Shown here one piece after another: positions 17,106 to 25,780 of a stretch of 64,000 nucleotides of DNA. The notes beneath the pieces were generated by a model. It was not told the origin of the DNA, did not search any database, and worked only from the letters and a program-made list of their open reading frames with translations. Each line of letters starts with the position of its first letter. Within the stretch, counting starts at the first letter, position 1. Where the stretch lies: contig NZ_JACHJW010000001.1 of the NCBI RefSeq assembly GCF_014203835.1, positions 2,926,501-2,990,500 of the forward strand, given 5' to 3'. The stretch comes from Micromonospora polyrhachis. Its GTDB lineage: Bacteria > Actinomycetota > Actinomycetes > Mycobacteriales > Micromonosporaceae. A program made the position numbers and the translations under genes.

Positions 17106-19625
17106 TCAACCCACCAGCACCGGCAGCAGATCGGTCGTCGCCCAGGTGACCAGCCAGGTGAACAGGGCGGCCCCCCAGATCAGGGCCGCACCCTGGAGCA
17201 GATTGGCCGGTCGGCTGTCCCGGACGTGCCGCCACCGGCCGAGCAGGGCGACGGCGCTACTGGCCACCCCCACCAGCACGATCAACGTCTGGGCACCGAG
17301 CAGGGTCACCGCGATCGAGTCGTACGCGTGCCGCACCGGCCGAATGTCACTACCGAACCAGATGGCGAGGGTCACGGCCAGCGCCACCGTACCCGCGGCG
17401 AGCGCGACCAGCGCGGCCGTGACGTGGGCGGACCGCTCGTGTGGATCGCCGGGCCCGGGGCCGTCGGTCCGGCGGCGGCGTGCGCCCCACCGGGTCGCGG
17501 CGGTCGCCAGCACGAGCGCCACCGTCACCCCGAGTGCCGACAGCGGCCGGTCCAGCCGCCCGTCCCCCGGCCAGGCCACCGCGTTGACCTGGAGATACAG
17601 GGCGCTGAAGGCCAGGGTCACGACGGCGACCACCCCGACCATCGCCGCGCCGGCCGCGCCCCACCAGGTGATCGACCGGCTGCCGGGGGCCTCGAACGGA
17701 AACTGCCCGGTCAGGGGTACGGCCTGCTGGTCGGTGTGCTCGGCCTCGTTGCGCAACGCCCAGCCCACCAGTCCGGCGAGCACCACCGCGATCCCCAGGG
17801 CCGGCACCGGCCACCACTGCACCAGCATCCCGACGGCGATGACCGCCAGGCCCACCGCCGGTACGAGGGGCCAACCGGTGGACGTCGCCAGCCGGGCCGC
17901 ACCCTCGGGTTCGGCCCAGAGGGCGGTGGTCAGTGGCGAGGCACGGAAGTCCGCCGGGCGCCGGAGGAACGCCTGTCGTACCGGCGCGTGGAGTTCGTCG
18001 GGTGGCGGCGAGTCCCAGTTGGGCTGGCGACTGGTCACGACCGGGATGTCGGGAAAGTTCTCCGGCGGGGGTGGGGAAGCCGTCGCCCACTCCAGGGTGT
18101 CGCCCCGCCACGGGTCGGCCGGTGCCCGCCGCCCCCGGACCAGGGACCAGGCGAACGCCACGGTGAGGACGACCACCCCGCTGGCCAGGACGAACGCCCC
18201 CACGGTGGAGATCAGGTTGACCGTACCGATGCCCAACTCACGCTCGTAGGTGTAGACCCGACGGGGCATCCCCCACAGGCCGGTGAGGTGCATGGGGAAA
18301 AACGTCACGTGGAACCCGACGAAGACCAGCCAGAAACTGACGTGGCCGAGACGGTCGTCCAGGAGTCGACCGGTGATCTTCGGCCACCAGTGGTAGAGCC
18401 CGGCGAAGACGGGGAACAGCATGCCGCCGAGCACCACGTAGTGGAAGTGGGCCACGACGAAGTAGGTGTCGTGCACCTGCCCGTCGAACGGCACCGAGGC
18501 GACCATCACCCCGGTGATGCCCCCGGCGACGAAGGTCACCAGGAAGCCCAGCGAGTAGAGCATCGGCACCGAGAACCGGGGGCGGCCGGCCAGCAGGGTG
18601 GCGATCCACGCGAAGACCTGTAGGCCGCTGGCGAGGGTGATGGTCATGCTGGCCGCGGTGAAGAAGGAGAGGGTCAGCGGCGGCAGCCCGACGGTGTACA
18701 TGTGGTGGACCCACAGCCCGAGGCTCATCACGGCGGTCACCACGATCGCGAGCACCACCAGGGGGTACGCCACCAGCGGCCGACGGCAGTAGACCGGGAT
18801 GACGTGGCTGACGATGGCGCTGCCGGGCAGGAACATCACGTAGACCTCGGGATGACCGAAGATCCAGAAGAGGTGCTGCCACAGCAGCGGGTCGCCGCCC
18901 CGGACCGGATCGAAGAACGCGCTGCCCACCACCCGGTCCAGCTCCAGCAGGACCGACGCCACGATCAGCGGGATGAAGGCCACGATGATGAGGAAGGCCA
19001 CCGCCAGCATCGCCCAGGCGAAGATCGGCATTCGGTTCAGCGTCATCCCGGGGGCCCGCATCTTCAGGACGGCCACGCTGATCTCGATGGCGGCTCCGAC
19101 CGCGGCCAGTTCGGCGAGGGTGAGGCCGAAGAGCCAGAAGTCCATCGCCTTGCCCGCGAAGTCGGGGCCGCTGAGCGGGACGTAGGCGTACCAGCCGGCG
19201 TCCGGCACCATCGCCACCAGGAAGCTGCTGTAGAGGATCAGGCCGCCGAAGAGGTAGCACCAGTAGTTGAAGACGTTGTAGCGCGGGAACGGCATGTCCC
19301 GGGCACCGAGGTGCAGCGGCAGCAGATAGGTCGCCAGCCCCTCCAGGAACGGGATGGCGAACAGGAACATCATCGTGGTGCCGTGCATGGTGAAGAGCTC
19401 GTTGTAGCTCTGCGGGTCGAGCACGTCGCTCTCCGGACGGGCCAACTGCACCCGCATCACCAGGGCCTCGACGCCGCCGACCAGGAACAGCACGAACGCG
19501 GTCAGCATGTAGCGAATGCCGACGCTCTTGTGGTTGACCTGGGTGAAGAAGCCCTTCAACCCGGGCGGGTTGTCCCAGGTCCGGGTGAACCGGTCGGCGT
19601 GCGAAGCCTCGACGGTGTCCACCAC
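17106..19625 (-). CDS. ctaD: Cytochrome c oxidase subunit I fused to a subunit III-like domain
   Basis: This 839-residue protein contains a complete haem-copper oxidase subunit I in its first 560 residues. The haem a His is in NELFTMHGTTMMFLF. The CuB ligands are in FGHPEVYVMFLPG and WVHHMYTVG, and the paired haem ligands in VVAHFHYVVLGG. Residues about 590-839 add six or seven membrane segments resembling subunit III, so the gene is a I+III fusion of the kind known in caa3/ba3 oxidases. It terminates O2 respiration and pumps protons. The start is a GTG (GTG-GTG pair) four bases after the CtaC stop. It is the central gene of an operon of seven. Confidence 0.94.
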   Translation of the reverse strand: MVDTVEASHADRFTRTWDNPPGLKGFFTQVNHKSVGIRYMLTAFVLFLVGGVEALVMRVQLARPESDVLDPQSYNELFTMHGTTMMFLFAIPFLEGLATYLLPLHLGARDMPFPRYNVFNYWCYLFGGLILYSSFLVAMVPDAGWYAYVPLSGPDFAGKAMDFWLFGLTLAELAAVGAAIEISVAVLKMRAPGMTLNRMPIFAWAMLAVAFLIIVAFIPLIVASVLLELDRVVGSAFFDPVRGGDPLLWQHLFWIFGHPEVYVMFLPGSAIVSHVIPVYCRRPLVAYPLVVLAIVVTAVMSLGLWVHHMYTVGLPPLTLSFFTAASMTITLASGLQVFAWIATLLAGRPRFSVPMLYSLGFLVTFVAGGITGVMVASVPFDGQVHDTYFVVAHFHYVVLGGMLFPVFAGLYHWWPKITGRLLDDRLGHVSFWLVFVGFHVTFFPMHLTGLWGMPRRVYTYERELGIGTVNLISTVGAFVLASGVVVLTVAFAWSLVRGRRAPADPWRGDTLEWATASPPPPENFPDIPVVTSRQPNWDSPPPDELHAPVRQAFLRRPADFRASPLTTALWAEPEGAARLATSTGWPLVPAVGLAVIAVGMLVQWWPVPALGIAVVLAGLVGWALRNEAEHTDQQAVPLTGQFPFEAPGSRSITWWGAAGAAMVGVVAVVTLAFSALYLQVNAVAWPGDGRLDRPLSALGVTVALVLATAATRWGARRRRTDGPGPGDPHERSAHVTAALVALAAGTVALAVTLAIWFGSDIRPVRHAYDSIAVTLLGAQTLIVLVGVASSAVALLGRWRHVRDSRPANLLQGAALIWGAALFTWLVTWATTDLLPVLVG

Positions 19626-19629
19626 GGCG

Positions 19630-20649
19630 CTACTCCAGGCTCTCCAGATACGCGAGCAGTGCCTGTAGCTCGTCGCCGTCGATGTCGGTACCGGGCATCC
19701 GGTTGCCGGGTTTGAGCGATTGCGGGTCGACGATCCAGCCGGCCAGGTTGCCCCGGTCGTTGGCGAGGATGCCGGCGGCGAGCGTGTCCCGGCTGGCCAG
19801 GTGGGTGAGGTTCGGTCCGGCCCGGCCGGTGGCGGCGGTGCCGGCGACGGTGTGGCAGTACACGCAGGACGACGAGAGGAAGACCTCCCGGCCCCGGGCG
19901 ACCAGCGGGTCCTCGTCGCCGTCCGGTTGCCCCGGTACGGCCAACTGCTGCCGGGTCCACTCCGCGAACGCGGCGGGTTCGTGGGCGATCACGACGATCC
20001 GCATGTTCGCGTGCTGGATTCCGCAGAACTCGGCGCACTGGCCCCAGTAGGTGCCGGGCCGGTCGGTCTCCAGCCAGATCGTGTTGGACCGGCCGGGAAT
20101 GAGGTCGATCTTGCCGCTCAGCTCGGGCACCCAGAAGCTGTGGATGACGTCGGCGGAGTTGAGCTGCACCGCGACCCGCTCGCCGACCGGCATGTGGATC
20201 TCGTTGGCGGTGACCACCCCGCTGGCCGGGTAACGGATCTCCCACCAGTACTGGTGACCGGTCAACTCGACCACGATGCCGTCACCGGCGTCGCGCGGGT
20301 CGATGTCCCGCAGTACCAGGGTGGACTGCACCGTCAGCCCGAGGATGACGACGGCCGGTACGACCGCACCCGCCAGGGTGACGTAGAGCGTGGCCCGCCG
20401 GGGCGTACCGGCCTTCTGGCGGTTGCGCCGGACCAGGGCGACCACGATGACCGCCGTCACCACCACCCAGACGATCGACCCGAGCACCAGCATCGTGCGC
20501 CACAGTCCGTCGACCGCCTCAGCCCGGCTGCCCTTCGGCGACAGCGCCGACTGCTGCCGTTCCGCCGCCGCACAGCCGGCCAGCGCCAGCGTGCCCGCCG
20601 ACGCCAGCCACCACCCGTACCGCCGCAGCCGGCGGCGTCGCCCGCTCAT
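19630..20649 (-). CDS. ctaC: Cytochrome c oxidase subunit II with fused cytochrome c (caa3 type)
   Basis: The ATG at 20649 overlaps the cupredoxin stop (ATGA) and gives 339 residues. It starts with a signal and lipobox (LALAGCAAA). Two membrane helices follow at about 50-72 and 85-107, then a CuA domain with GHQYWWEIRYP, DVIHSFWVPEL and the CuA ligands in CAEFCGIQHANM. From about 250 a cytochrome c domain follows with CVYCH and a Met ligand region GNRMPGTDI. This fusion defines the caa3 type: electrons reach CuA through its own haem c, so a soluble cytochrome or cupredoxin can be the direct donor. Confidence 0.93.
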   Translation of the reverse strand: MSGRRRRLRRYGWWLASAGTLALAGCAAAERQQSALSPKGSRAEAVDGLWRTMLVLGSIVWVVVTAVIVVALVRRNRQKAGTPRRATLYVTLAGAVVPAVVILGLTVQSTLVLRDIDPRDAGDGIVVELTGHQYWWEIRYPASGVVTANEIHMPVGERVAVQLNSADVIHSFWVPELSGKIDLIPGRSNTIWLETDRPGTYWGQCAEFCGIQHANMRIVVIAHEPAAFAEWTRQQLAVPGQPDGDEDPLVARGREVFLSSSCVYCHTVAGTAATGRAGPNLTHLASRDTLAAGILANDRGNLAGWIVDPQSLKPGNRMPGTDIDGDELQALLAYLESLE

Positions 20650-21035
20650 GGCGCCGCCACCCGCACCGTGCCGACCATCTGTTCCGCCTGGTGCTCCGGG
20701 CACCAGTAGAGGTAGGTCCCCTCGATGTCGAACCGGTGGGCGAAGGTCTCCCCGGGACGCACCGGCCCGGAGTCCCAGCCCACAGCCGTGCCGGGCACCG
20801 CCGGCGTACCCGCGATGGTCCTGTCCTGGCTGGTCACGGTGTGCGCGAAGGCGTCGTCGTTGGTCCAGCGGACCTCGGTGCCCGGTGCGACCACCAGGGT
20901 CGCCGGGTCGAAGCCGTCGGCGTTGATCCGCACCACGACGACCTCGGCCCGAGCCCGGTCGGCACAGCCGGAGAGCAGCACCAGCGCGGGTACCGTCGCG
21001 GCCAGCGCCAGGACCGAGCCGTACGGTCGTCTCAT
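20646..21035 (-). CDS. Cupredoxin lipoprotein (type I copper protein)
   Basis: The 129-residue product starts at the ATG overlapping the flavoprotein stop. A signal with lipobox LLSGCA ends near residue 24. The mature part is a cupredoxin/plastocyanin-like beta sandwich. The first copper His is in AFAHTVTSQD (about 73), and the Cys-His-Met group lies in YWCPEHQAEQM (about 113-123). It should carry single electrons outside the membrane. Its location between a flavin dehydrogenase and the CuA subunit suggests it links the two; this is inference from gene order. Confidence 0.88.
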   Translation of the reverse strand: MRRPYGSVLALAATVPALVLLSGCADRARAEVVVVRINADGFDPATLVVAPGTEVRWTNDDAFAHTVTSQDRTIAGTPAVPGTAVGWDSGPVRPGETFAHRFDIEGTYLYWCPEHQAEQMVGTVRVAAP

Positions 21036-22810
21036 GTGAGCAGCTCGCCGGGGGCGGAGAAGTAGCGGTCGCGCAGCGTCTCGGCGGTACGGATCGCAAG
21101 CGCCCCGACCGTGCCACTCGGGTTGGCTCCGGGGTTCTGCGGAAACAACGCGGCCCCGGTGACGAAGACGTTCGGGGTGTCCCAGACCTGGCCATAGCTG
21201 TTGGTGACACTGTTGCCCGGATCGGTGCCCATGATCGCCCCACCGGTGGCGTGCGTGCTCTGATACTCGTCGATGCGATACGGCGGTAGCTCCGGCTGGA
21301 CGGCCATTCGGTCCGGTCGCATCGCCCGCATGATCTCGACGCAACGGGCAGCCAGGAACCGGTACATCCTCCGCTCGTTCTCCATCCAGTCGAAAGTGAT
21401 CCGCAGCAGGGGTAGGCCCCAGGCGTCGGTGTAGGTGGGGTCCAGGTCGCAGAAGTTGCCGGTGTAGGCCGGGCTCTCGCCCTCGGTGTTGATCCCGCCC
21501 ACGCTGTCCCACGACCGGCCGAGCATGGCCTTCCACTCCGCCCCCCACTGCCGGTCGGTGAGGTCCTCCAGCAGGGTGCCGACCGAGGTGACCGGGTCCC
21601 GCTGGCCCGCCTCCGCAAAGAGCGCCGCCCCACCGACGAAGTCCAGGTCGGAGTGGTCGAAGACGTCGCCGTTGTAGTCGTAGATCTGGGGGACGGTGCA
21701 GCCGTTGCCCATGAAGAAGTTGAATCGGGTGTTCTCCCAGAGCCCCTTCACCGGGGTCTGCTCCAACTGGTAGGTGTAGTTGCGGCCGACCAGTCCCCGG
21801 TCGTTGCCGATCCCCTGCGGATGCTTGTCGCTCCGGGCAAGCAGCAGGTTGCGGACGTTCTCCAGGGAGTACGCCGAGGCGATCACCACCTCGGCGGGCT
21901 GGAAGTGCTCTCCGCCCTGTGCATCCACATAGGTCACACCGGTCGCCCGGCCGTCGGTGGCGGTGTCGATCCGTACCACGTGGCACCGGGTCCGCACCTC
22001 GTACCGGTCGGTGGCCAGCGCCACCGGCAGCCAGGTGGTCAGCGGGCTGGCCTTGGCCCCGACCTCACACCCGAACCGGGTGCAGAAACCGCAGTACAGG
22101 CAGCCGGCCCGGACGTTGCCGTACGGATCCGTCCAGCCCCGGGACAGCAGCCCGGACGGGGTCGGGAAAGGATGCAGGTCCCGCTCGGAGCAGGCCTGGC
22201 CGAAGAGTTTGCCGAACGCGCTGTCCGCCATCGGCGGGTTCGGGTACGGCCGCTGCCGGGGCCCCTCGAACGGGTTCCCGCCGGGCAGAATCCGTCCGCC
22301 CAGGTTCCCGGCCAGACCCGATACGCCGATGTCGTACTCGAACGCGTCGTAGTACGGCTCCAACTCGGCGTAGTCGACCGGCCAGTCCCGGACGGTCATC
22401 TCCGCCGGAATCCGGTCCGCCCCGTACCGCTCGACATGGTGGCTGCGATATTTGAAGTCGGTGGGCAGGAACCGCCAGGTCAGTCCAGTCCAGTGCACCA
22501 GGGATCCGCCCAGGCCCTGCCCGGGGTGGAACGATCCGTACTGCCGCATGGGCAGGGCGGGAGCCGAGGCATTCGGTCGCCAGGTCCACGACAACTTCGA
22601 CAGGTCCTGCATCATGGCGAACCGCTGGGAGTAGCGCAGACTGTCATGGTTGTGGGCGAAGTCGGGATAGGTCCACTGCGCCGGACCCTGCTCGATCGAC
22701 ACCATCCGATGACCGGTCTCCGGCAGCACCCGCGCCGCGAGGATCGACGCGGTCATCCCGGCACCGATGGTGACGATCTCGACCGGCGAATGTCGGCGTA
22801 CGGTGGTCAT
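21032..22810 (-). CDS. GMC-family flavin dehydrogenase with cysteine cluster
   Basis: This 592-residue protein belongs to the glucose-methanol-choline oxidoreductases. It has an FAD-binding beta-alpha-beta start (IVTIGAGMTASILAARVLP), the GGSLVHWTG FAD loop near 100, and the C-terminal catalytic region with HATGGAIMG and NPGANPSGTVGALAI. A cluster CLYCGFCTRFGC at about 240-251 recalls the iron-sulfur motif of gluconate 2-dehydrogenase-type and FAD-glucose dehydrogenase catalytic subunits. It lacks its own signal, so it is probably exported bound to the Tat-signal partner encoded just upstream. The substrate (sugar, polyol or other alcohol) is unknown. It overlaps both neighbours by four bases. 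Confidence 0.88.
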   Translation of the reverse strand: MTTVRRHSPVEIVTIGAGMTASILAARVLPETGHRMVSIEQGPAQWTYPDFAHNHDSLRYSQRFAMMQDLSKLSWTWRPNASAPALPMRQYGSFHPGQGLGGSLVHWTGLTWRFLPTDFKYRSHHVERYGADRIPAEMTVRDWPVDYAELEPYYDAFEYDIGVSGLAGNLGGRILPGGNPFEGPRQRPYPNPPMADSAFGKLFGQACSERDLHPFPTPSGLLSRGWTDPYGNVRAGCLYCGFCTRFGCEVGAKASPLTTWLPVALATDRYEVRTRCHVVRIDTATDGRATGVTYVDAQGGEHFQPAEVVIASAYSLENVRNLLLARSDKHPQGIGNDRGLVGRNYTYQLEQTPVKGLWENTRFNFFMGNGCTVPQIYDYNGDVFDHSDLDFVGGAALFAEAGQRDPVTSVGTLLEDLTDRQWGAEWKAMLGRSWDSVGGINTEGESPAYTGNFCDLDPTYTDAWGLPLLRITFDWMENERRMYRFLAARCVEIMRAMRPDRMAVQPELPPYRIDEYQSTHATGGAIMGTDPGNSVTNSYGQVWDTPNVFVTGAALFPQNPGANPSGTVGALAIRTAETLRDRYFSAPGELLT

Positions 22811-23796
22811 CCGTCTCGGACCCCAGCCCGGGGCTGCTCCACGGCCTCCGGTCCGTGTTGGTGCCGCCGGTCCGGGTTCATGGCCGGCAGCCCATCCAGG
22901 GCCTGCGGCTGGCGGCGGGCCCCGACCAACATCTCCTCCGGCGAGTACGCGCGCTGCGGCCCCGGGTAACCGACCAGGTTCCAGCCGACCAGGCCACGGT
23001 TCCCGCCGTACGCCGGGTCGGCGAACATGCCCTCGATGGTGTCGGTACGCACCATCGTGAAGAACTCGCCCGGGTCCACCTCGCCGAAGTCGGCCTCGAC
23101 GGCGTCCAACTCGGCCTCCTCCGGCCGGGCCGGACCAGCCTCTTCGGCCGGGGTGCTGCCGCTCTCCTCGCTCTGCTCGCCCTCACTGCGCTGCTGCACC
23201 GCGTCCAACGCGTCCAGTACCGCGTCCTGGTCGGCCTCGGTCAACTCGACGAAGGGCACGCCGAACCGCCGTCGGGCGTACCGGTCGAGGCCGGGCAGAC
23301 CGTTGCGGTACGCCTCCTGCGGGGTGACGCCGGACTGGTAGCCGTACCGGTAGAGCTGGTCCTCCGGCACGGGTACGGCGTCCACCGACGCTGGGGGCGG
23401 TGTGCCCGCGTAGCCCTCGGCAAAGGGCGGGGTCAGGAAGGTCGGTTCGGCGAACGCCTTGAATTCGGCGAGCTTGGCGTCGATGTACGTCACCACAGCG
23501 GCTTCCCGCGCACCCGGGTCCCGCGCGTCGCCGGGAATGATCCGGGCGGTCACCGCCTCGACCGTGCGGGCCTCGACCTCGGTGAAGAACGCCAGGACGC
23601 CGGTGGGGGTGTGGGCTGGTGGGACCGGGTGGCGTAACGGCGCGTCGACGTTCTGTTCGGCCGGGACGGTCACCTGCGACGAGGAGGTGCACGCCACCAG
23701 AGCCGTACCGCCGAGCAGGGATCCGGCGCGCAGGAGGGCCCGCCGGGAGACGAGCCCTGGGCGGTCGTTGGCGTGCACTGTCTGCTTGTCCGCCAC
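22807..23796 (-). CDS. Gluconate 2-dehydrogenase subunit 3-like Tat lipoprotein
   Basis: I place the start at GTG 23796, which gives 329 residues beginning with a textbook Tat lipoprotein signal (VSRRALLRAGSLLGGTALVAC). ATG codons at 23868-23853 are possible but would bury the signal. The mature region begins with a subunit-3-like helical part (FFTEVEARTVEAVTARIIPG) and has an acidic low-complexity insert (SEGEQSEESGSTPAEEAG). Family members form the small chaperone-like subunit that is co-exported with the GMC flavoprotein. It is the first gene of the oxidase operon and overlaps the next by four bases. The divergent ltrA starts 128 bases away. Confidence 0.8.
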   Translation of the reverse strand: MADKQTVHANDRPGLVSRRALLRAGSLLGGTALVACTSSSQVTVPAEQNVDAPLRHPVPPAHTPTGVLAFFTEVEARTVEAVTARIIPGDARDPGAREAAVVTYIDAKLAEFKAFAEPTFLTPPFAEGYAGTPPPASVDAVPVPEDQLYRYGYQSGVTPQEAYRNGLPGLDRYARRRFGVPFVELTEADQDAVLDALDAVQQRSEGEQSEESGSTPAEEAGPARPEEAELDAVEADFGEVDPGEFFTMVRTDTIEGMFADPAYGGNRGLVGWNLVGYPGPQRAYSPEEMLVGARRQPQALDGLPAMNPDRRHQHGPEAVEQPRAGVRDG

Positions 23797-23924
23797 TGTC
23801 GCCGCCCAACTTCTCCCGATGCGGCCCGCACCGACCCGGTCAACGCCGCGCATGACCATCAGCAGCATAGCCAGACCGCGCCGGATATATGGTGGATTGG
23901 TAGCAATTAGGGGGACGAGCGAGA

Positions 23925-25094
23925 GTGACCGAACGCTGCTTCGGCGAACCAGACGGGCCAACCGGGCGAGCCAACGGGCAAGAGCGGCACTCAAGCTGGT
24001 TGGAACTCTTCTTCGACCTCGCATTCGTGTTCGCGACGACCACGGTCAGCGCCCGTCTCGGCCCGGACACCCACATCACCTGGGGCGACGCCCTCGCCAC
24101 CCTCGGTCTCTTCACCGCTCTCTGGTGGGCCTGGATCGGCCAGGCCTTCTTCGACACCCGGTTCGACTGTGACGACGTGCCCCAGCGACTCAGCGTCCTG
24201 GTGGCCATGGTCGGGGCCGGGGCTATGGCGGTCGGGGTCACCGAGGCGCCCCACACCCTGCTCTTCCCGATCGGCTACCTCATCGTCCGGGGCACGTTGC
24301 TCGCCCTCTACCTGCGGGTACGGGCCAGCCAGGCCGGATTCCACTGGGTCACCCGCATCTACCTGCCCGGTTTCGGACTCGGCTGGCTGCTCTGGTTCGG
24401 CTCGCTCTTCACCCCGGTCGGGGTTCGGCCGGCACTCTGGGCGATCGGCCTCGGCGTCGAACTGCTCACCCCGTGGGTCGGCCGCTACCTGCTCCGACAG
24501 GCCCCGGTGCACACCTCGCACCTGCCCGAACGGATCGGCCTGTTCACGATCATCCTGCTGGGGGTCACGCTGACCGACCTGCTCGACGCGGTCTCCGACA
24601 CTCCGTCCGCCTCGGTCCTCGCCAGCGCTGTCGTCGCGTTCTGCGTACCCGCCTCCATCTGGTGGGTGTACAGCATCTTCGTGTCGAGGGGTGTCCGCCG
24701 TGACCGGCTACGGGGCGGGCAGGCGTACGCCTATCTGCATGGTGGGCTCGGCGCTGCGATACTGCTGCTCGGCTGGGGGCTCGGTCAGAGCCTGGCCCAG
24801 GTGGGGACGGATGCCGAGGACCTGCCGACCGGGTTGCGCCTGCTGCTCGCCGCGGCGGTCGGCACCTGGATGGTCTGCGGGGCGGGACTGCAACGGATCA
24901 CCTTCGGTACGGTGAGCGCCGCCCGGCTACTGGTCACGGTGGGTGGGGTCACGCTGGCCGCCGTGGTCAGCATGACGATGCCGACACCGGTGGCGACCAT
25001 CGTGGCGCTGGCCGTGGTGCTCGCCGGCTACGCCTTCGCGATCAGCCGGCACCTCACCCGGATCGGGCAGCCCACCGCCCCACTGGGCACCTGA
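23925..25094 (+). CDS. ltrA: Low temperature requirement protein A family membrane protein
   Basis: The 389-residue protein has about ten to twelve membrane segments. It opens with the family signature WLELFFDLAFVFATTTVSARL near residues 25-45 and WWAWIGQAFFDTRFDCDD near 68. The GTG start has AGGGGGACGAG upstream. LtrA was named in Listeria for growth in the cold, but the molecular function of the family is not settled. It is divergent from the oxidase operon and 76 bases ahead of the nucleotidyltransferase gene. Confidence 0.88.
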   Translation: MTERCFGEPDGPTGRANGQERHSSWLELFFDLAFVFATTTVSARLGPDTHITWGDALATLGLFTALWWAWIGQAFFDTRFDCDDVPQRLSVLVAMVGAGAMAVGVTEAPHTLLFPIGYLIVRGTLLALYLRVRASQAGFHWVTRIYLPGFGLGWLLWFGSLFTPVGVRPALWAIGLGVELLTPWVGRYLLRQAPVHTSHLPERIGLFTIILLGVTLTDLLDAVSDTPSASVLASAVVAFCVPASIWWVYSIFVSRGVRRDRLRGGQAYAYLHGGLGAAILLLGWGLGQSLAQVGTDAEDLPTGLRLLLAAAVGTWMVCGAGLQRITFGTVSAARLLVTVGGVTLAAVVSMTMPTPVATIVALAVVLAGYAFAISRHLTRIGQPTAPLGT

Positions 25095-25170
25095 CCCAAT
25101 CGACAGCAACCCCGCTCAATCGCTAAACTTCGATAAATAGCTGGACCCTCGACCGTACGGGGACGCACGC

Positions 25171-25767
25171 GTGGTCGACCACAGACAGCCGGATCCGGGG
25201 CGACCTCGGGACGGATCCGCGCACGGCCGGTTCCAGGTCCTGCACCTCGACCATCTCGCCTACCTGCTCGCGGCGGCGGACAACTGCGACTTCCTCCGGG
25301 TCGGTGTCACCCAACGGGATCCACATCGGTTGCTCAGCTCCCACCACGGCGCCGCGCATCGCCACCAACCGCAGGCCAACCCGCTCACCTACCCGGAGCG
25401 GGTGACGATGATCCGGCGAACCCTGCTCGCCGCCGGCCTGGACCGGGACCGGTTCACCGTCCAGCCCTTCCCGATCGAACAGCCGGCGCTGCTCACCAGC
25501 CTCATCCCGACATCCGTGGTCGCGTACACGACGATCTGCGACGAGTGGAACGTACGCAAGGTCGAGCTGCTCCGGGGCCTCGGCTACGACGTCCGGGTCC
25601 TCTTCCATCGCACCGCCGACCGGATCACCGGCTCGGCGATCCGACAGATGATCCGGCAGCGGCGTACGGAGTGGCAGGCCCTGGTCCCCCCGGCCTGCCG
25701 GGACTACCTGCTCGAACTGGACATCGAGCAGCGACTGCGCCCGCCGGCCGAGGAAGCCCAGCAGTAG
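25171..25767 (+). CDS. NadM-like nucleotidyltransferase with altered HxGH motif
   Basis: The 198-residue product resembles archaeal-type NMN adenylyltransferases and other cytidylyltransferase-fold enzymes. It has GRFQVLHLDHLAYLLAAA near residues 20-37 and a later DRITGSAIRQMIRQ in the place of the ISGTxIRxxM nucleotide-binding motif. The first motif reads H-L-D-H rather than H-x-G-H, and the 70s contain an unusual HHGAAHRHQPQANPLTYPER loop, where the family normally has a short Asn/Pro segment. It probably still binds a nucleotide, but the substrate (NMN or another phosphorylated group) is open. The start is a GTG with a modest ribosome site (GGGGACG). Confidence 0.75.
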   Translation: MVDHRQPDPGRPRDGSAHGRFQVLHLDHLAYLLAAADNCDFLRVGVTQRDPHRLLSSHHGAAHRHQPQANPLTYPERVTMIRRTLLAAGLDRDRFTVQPFPIEQPALLTSLIPTSVVAYTTICDEWNVRKVELLRGLGYDVRVLFHRTADRITGSAIRQMIRQRRTEWQALVPPACRDYLLELDIEQRLRPPAEEAQQ

Positions 25768-25780
25768 CAGCTCGACCGGG

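Noticed and set aside
18238-19260. 340-residue frame inside ctaD
   Set aside because: Arg/Pro-rich out-of-frame shadow of a gene with all haem-copper ligands.
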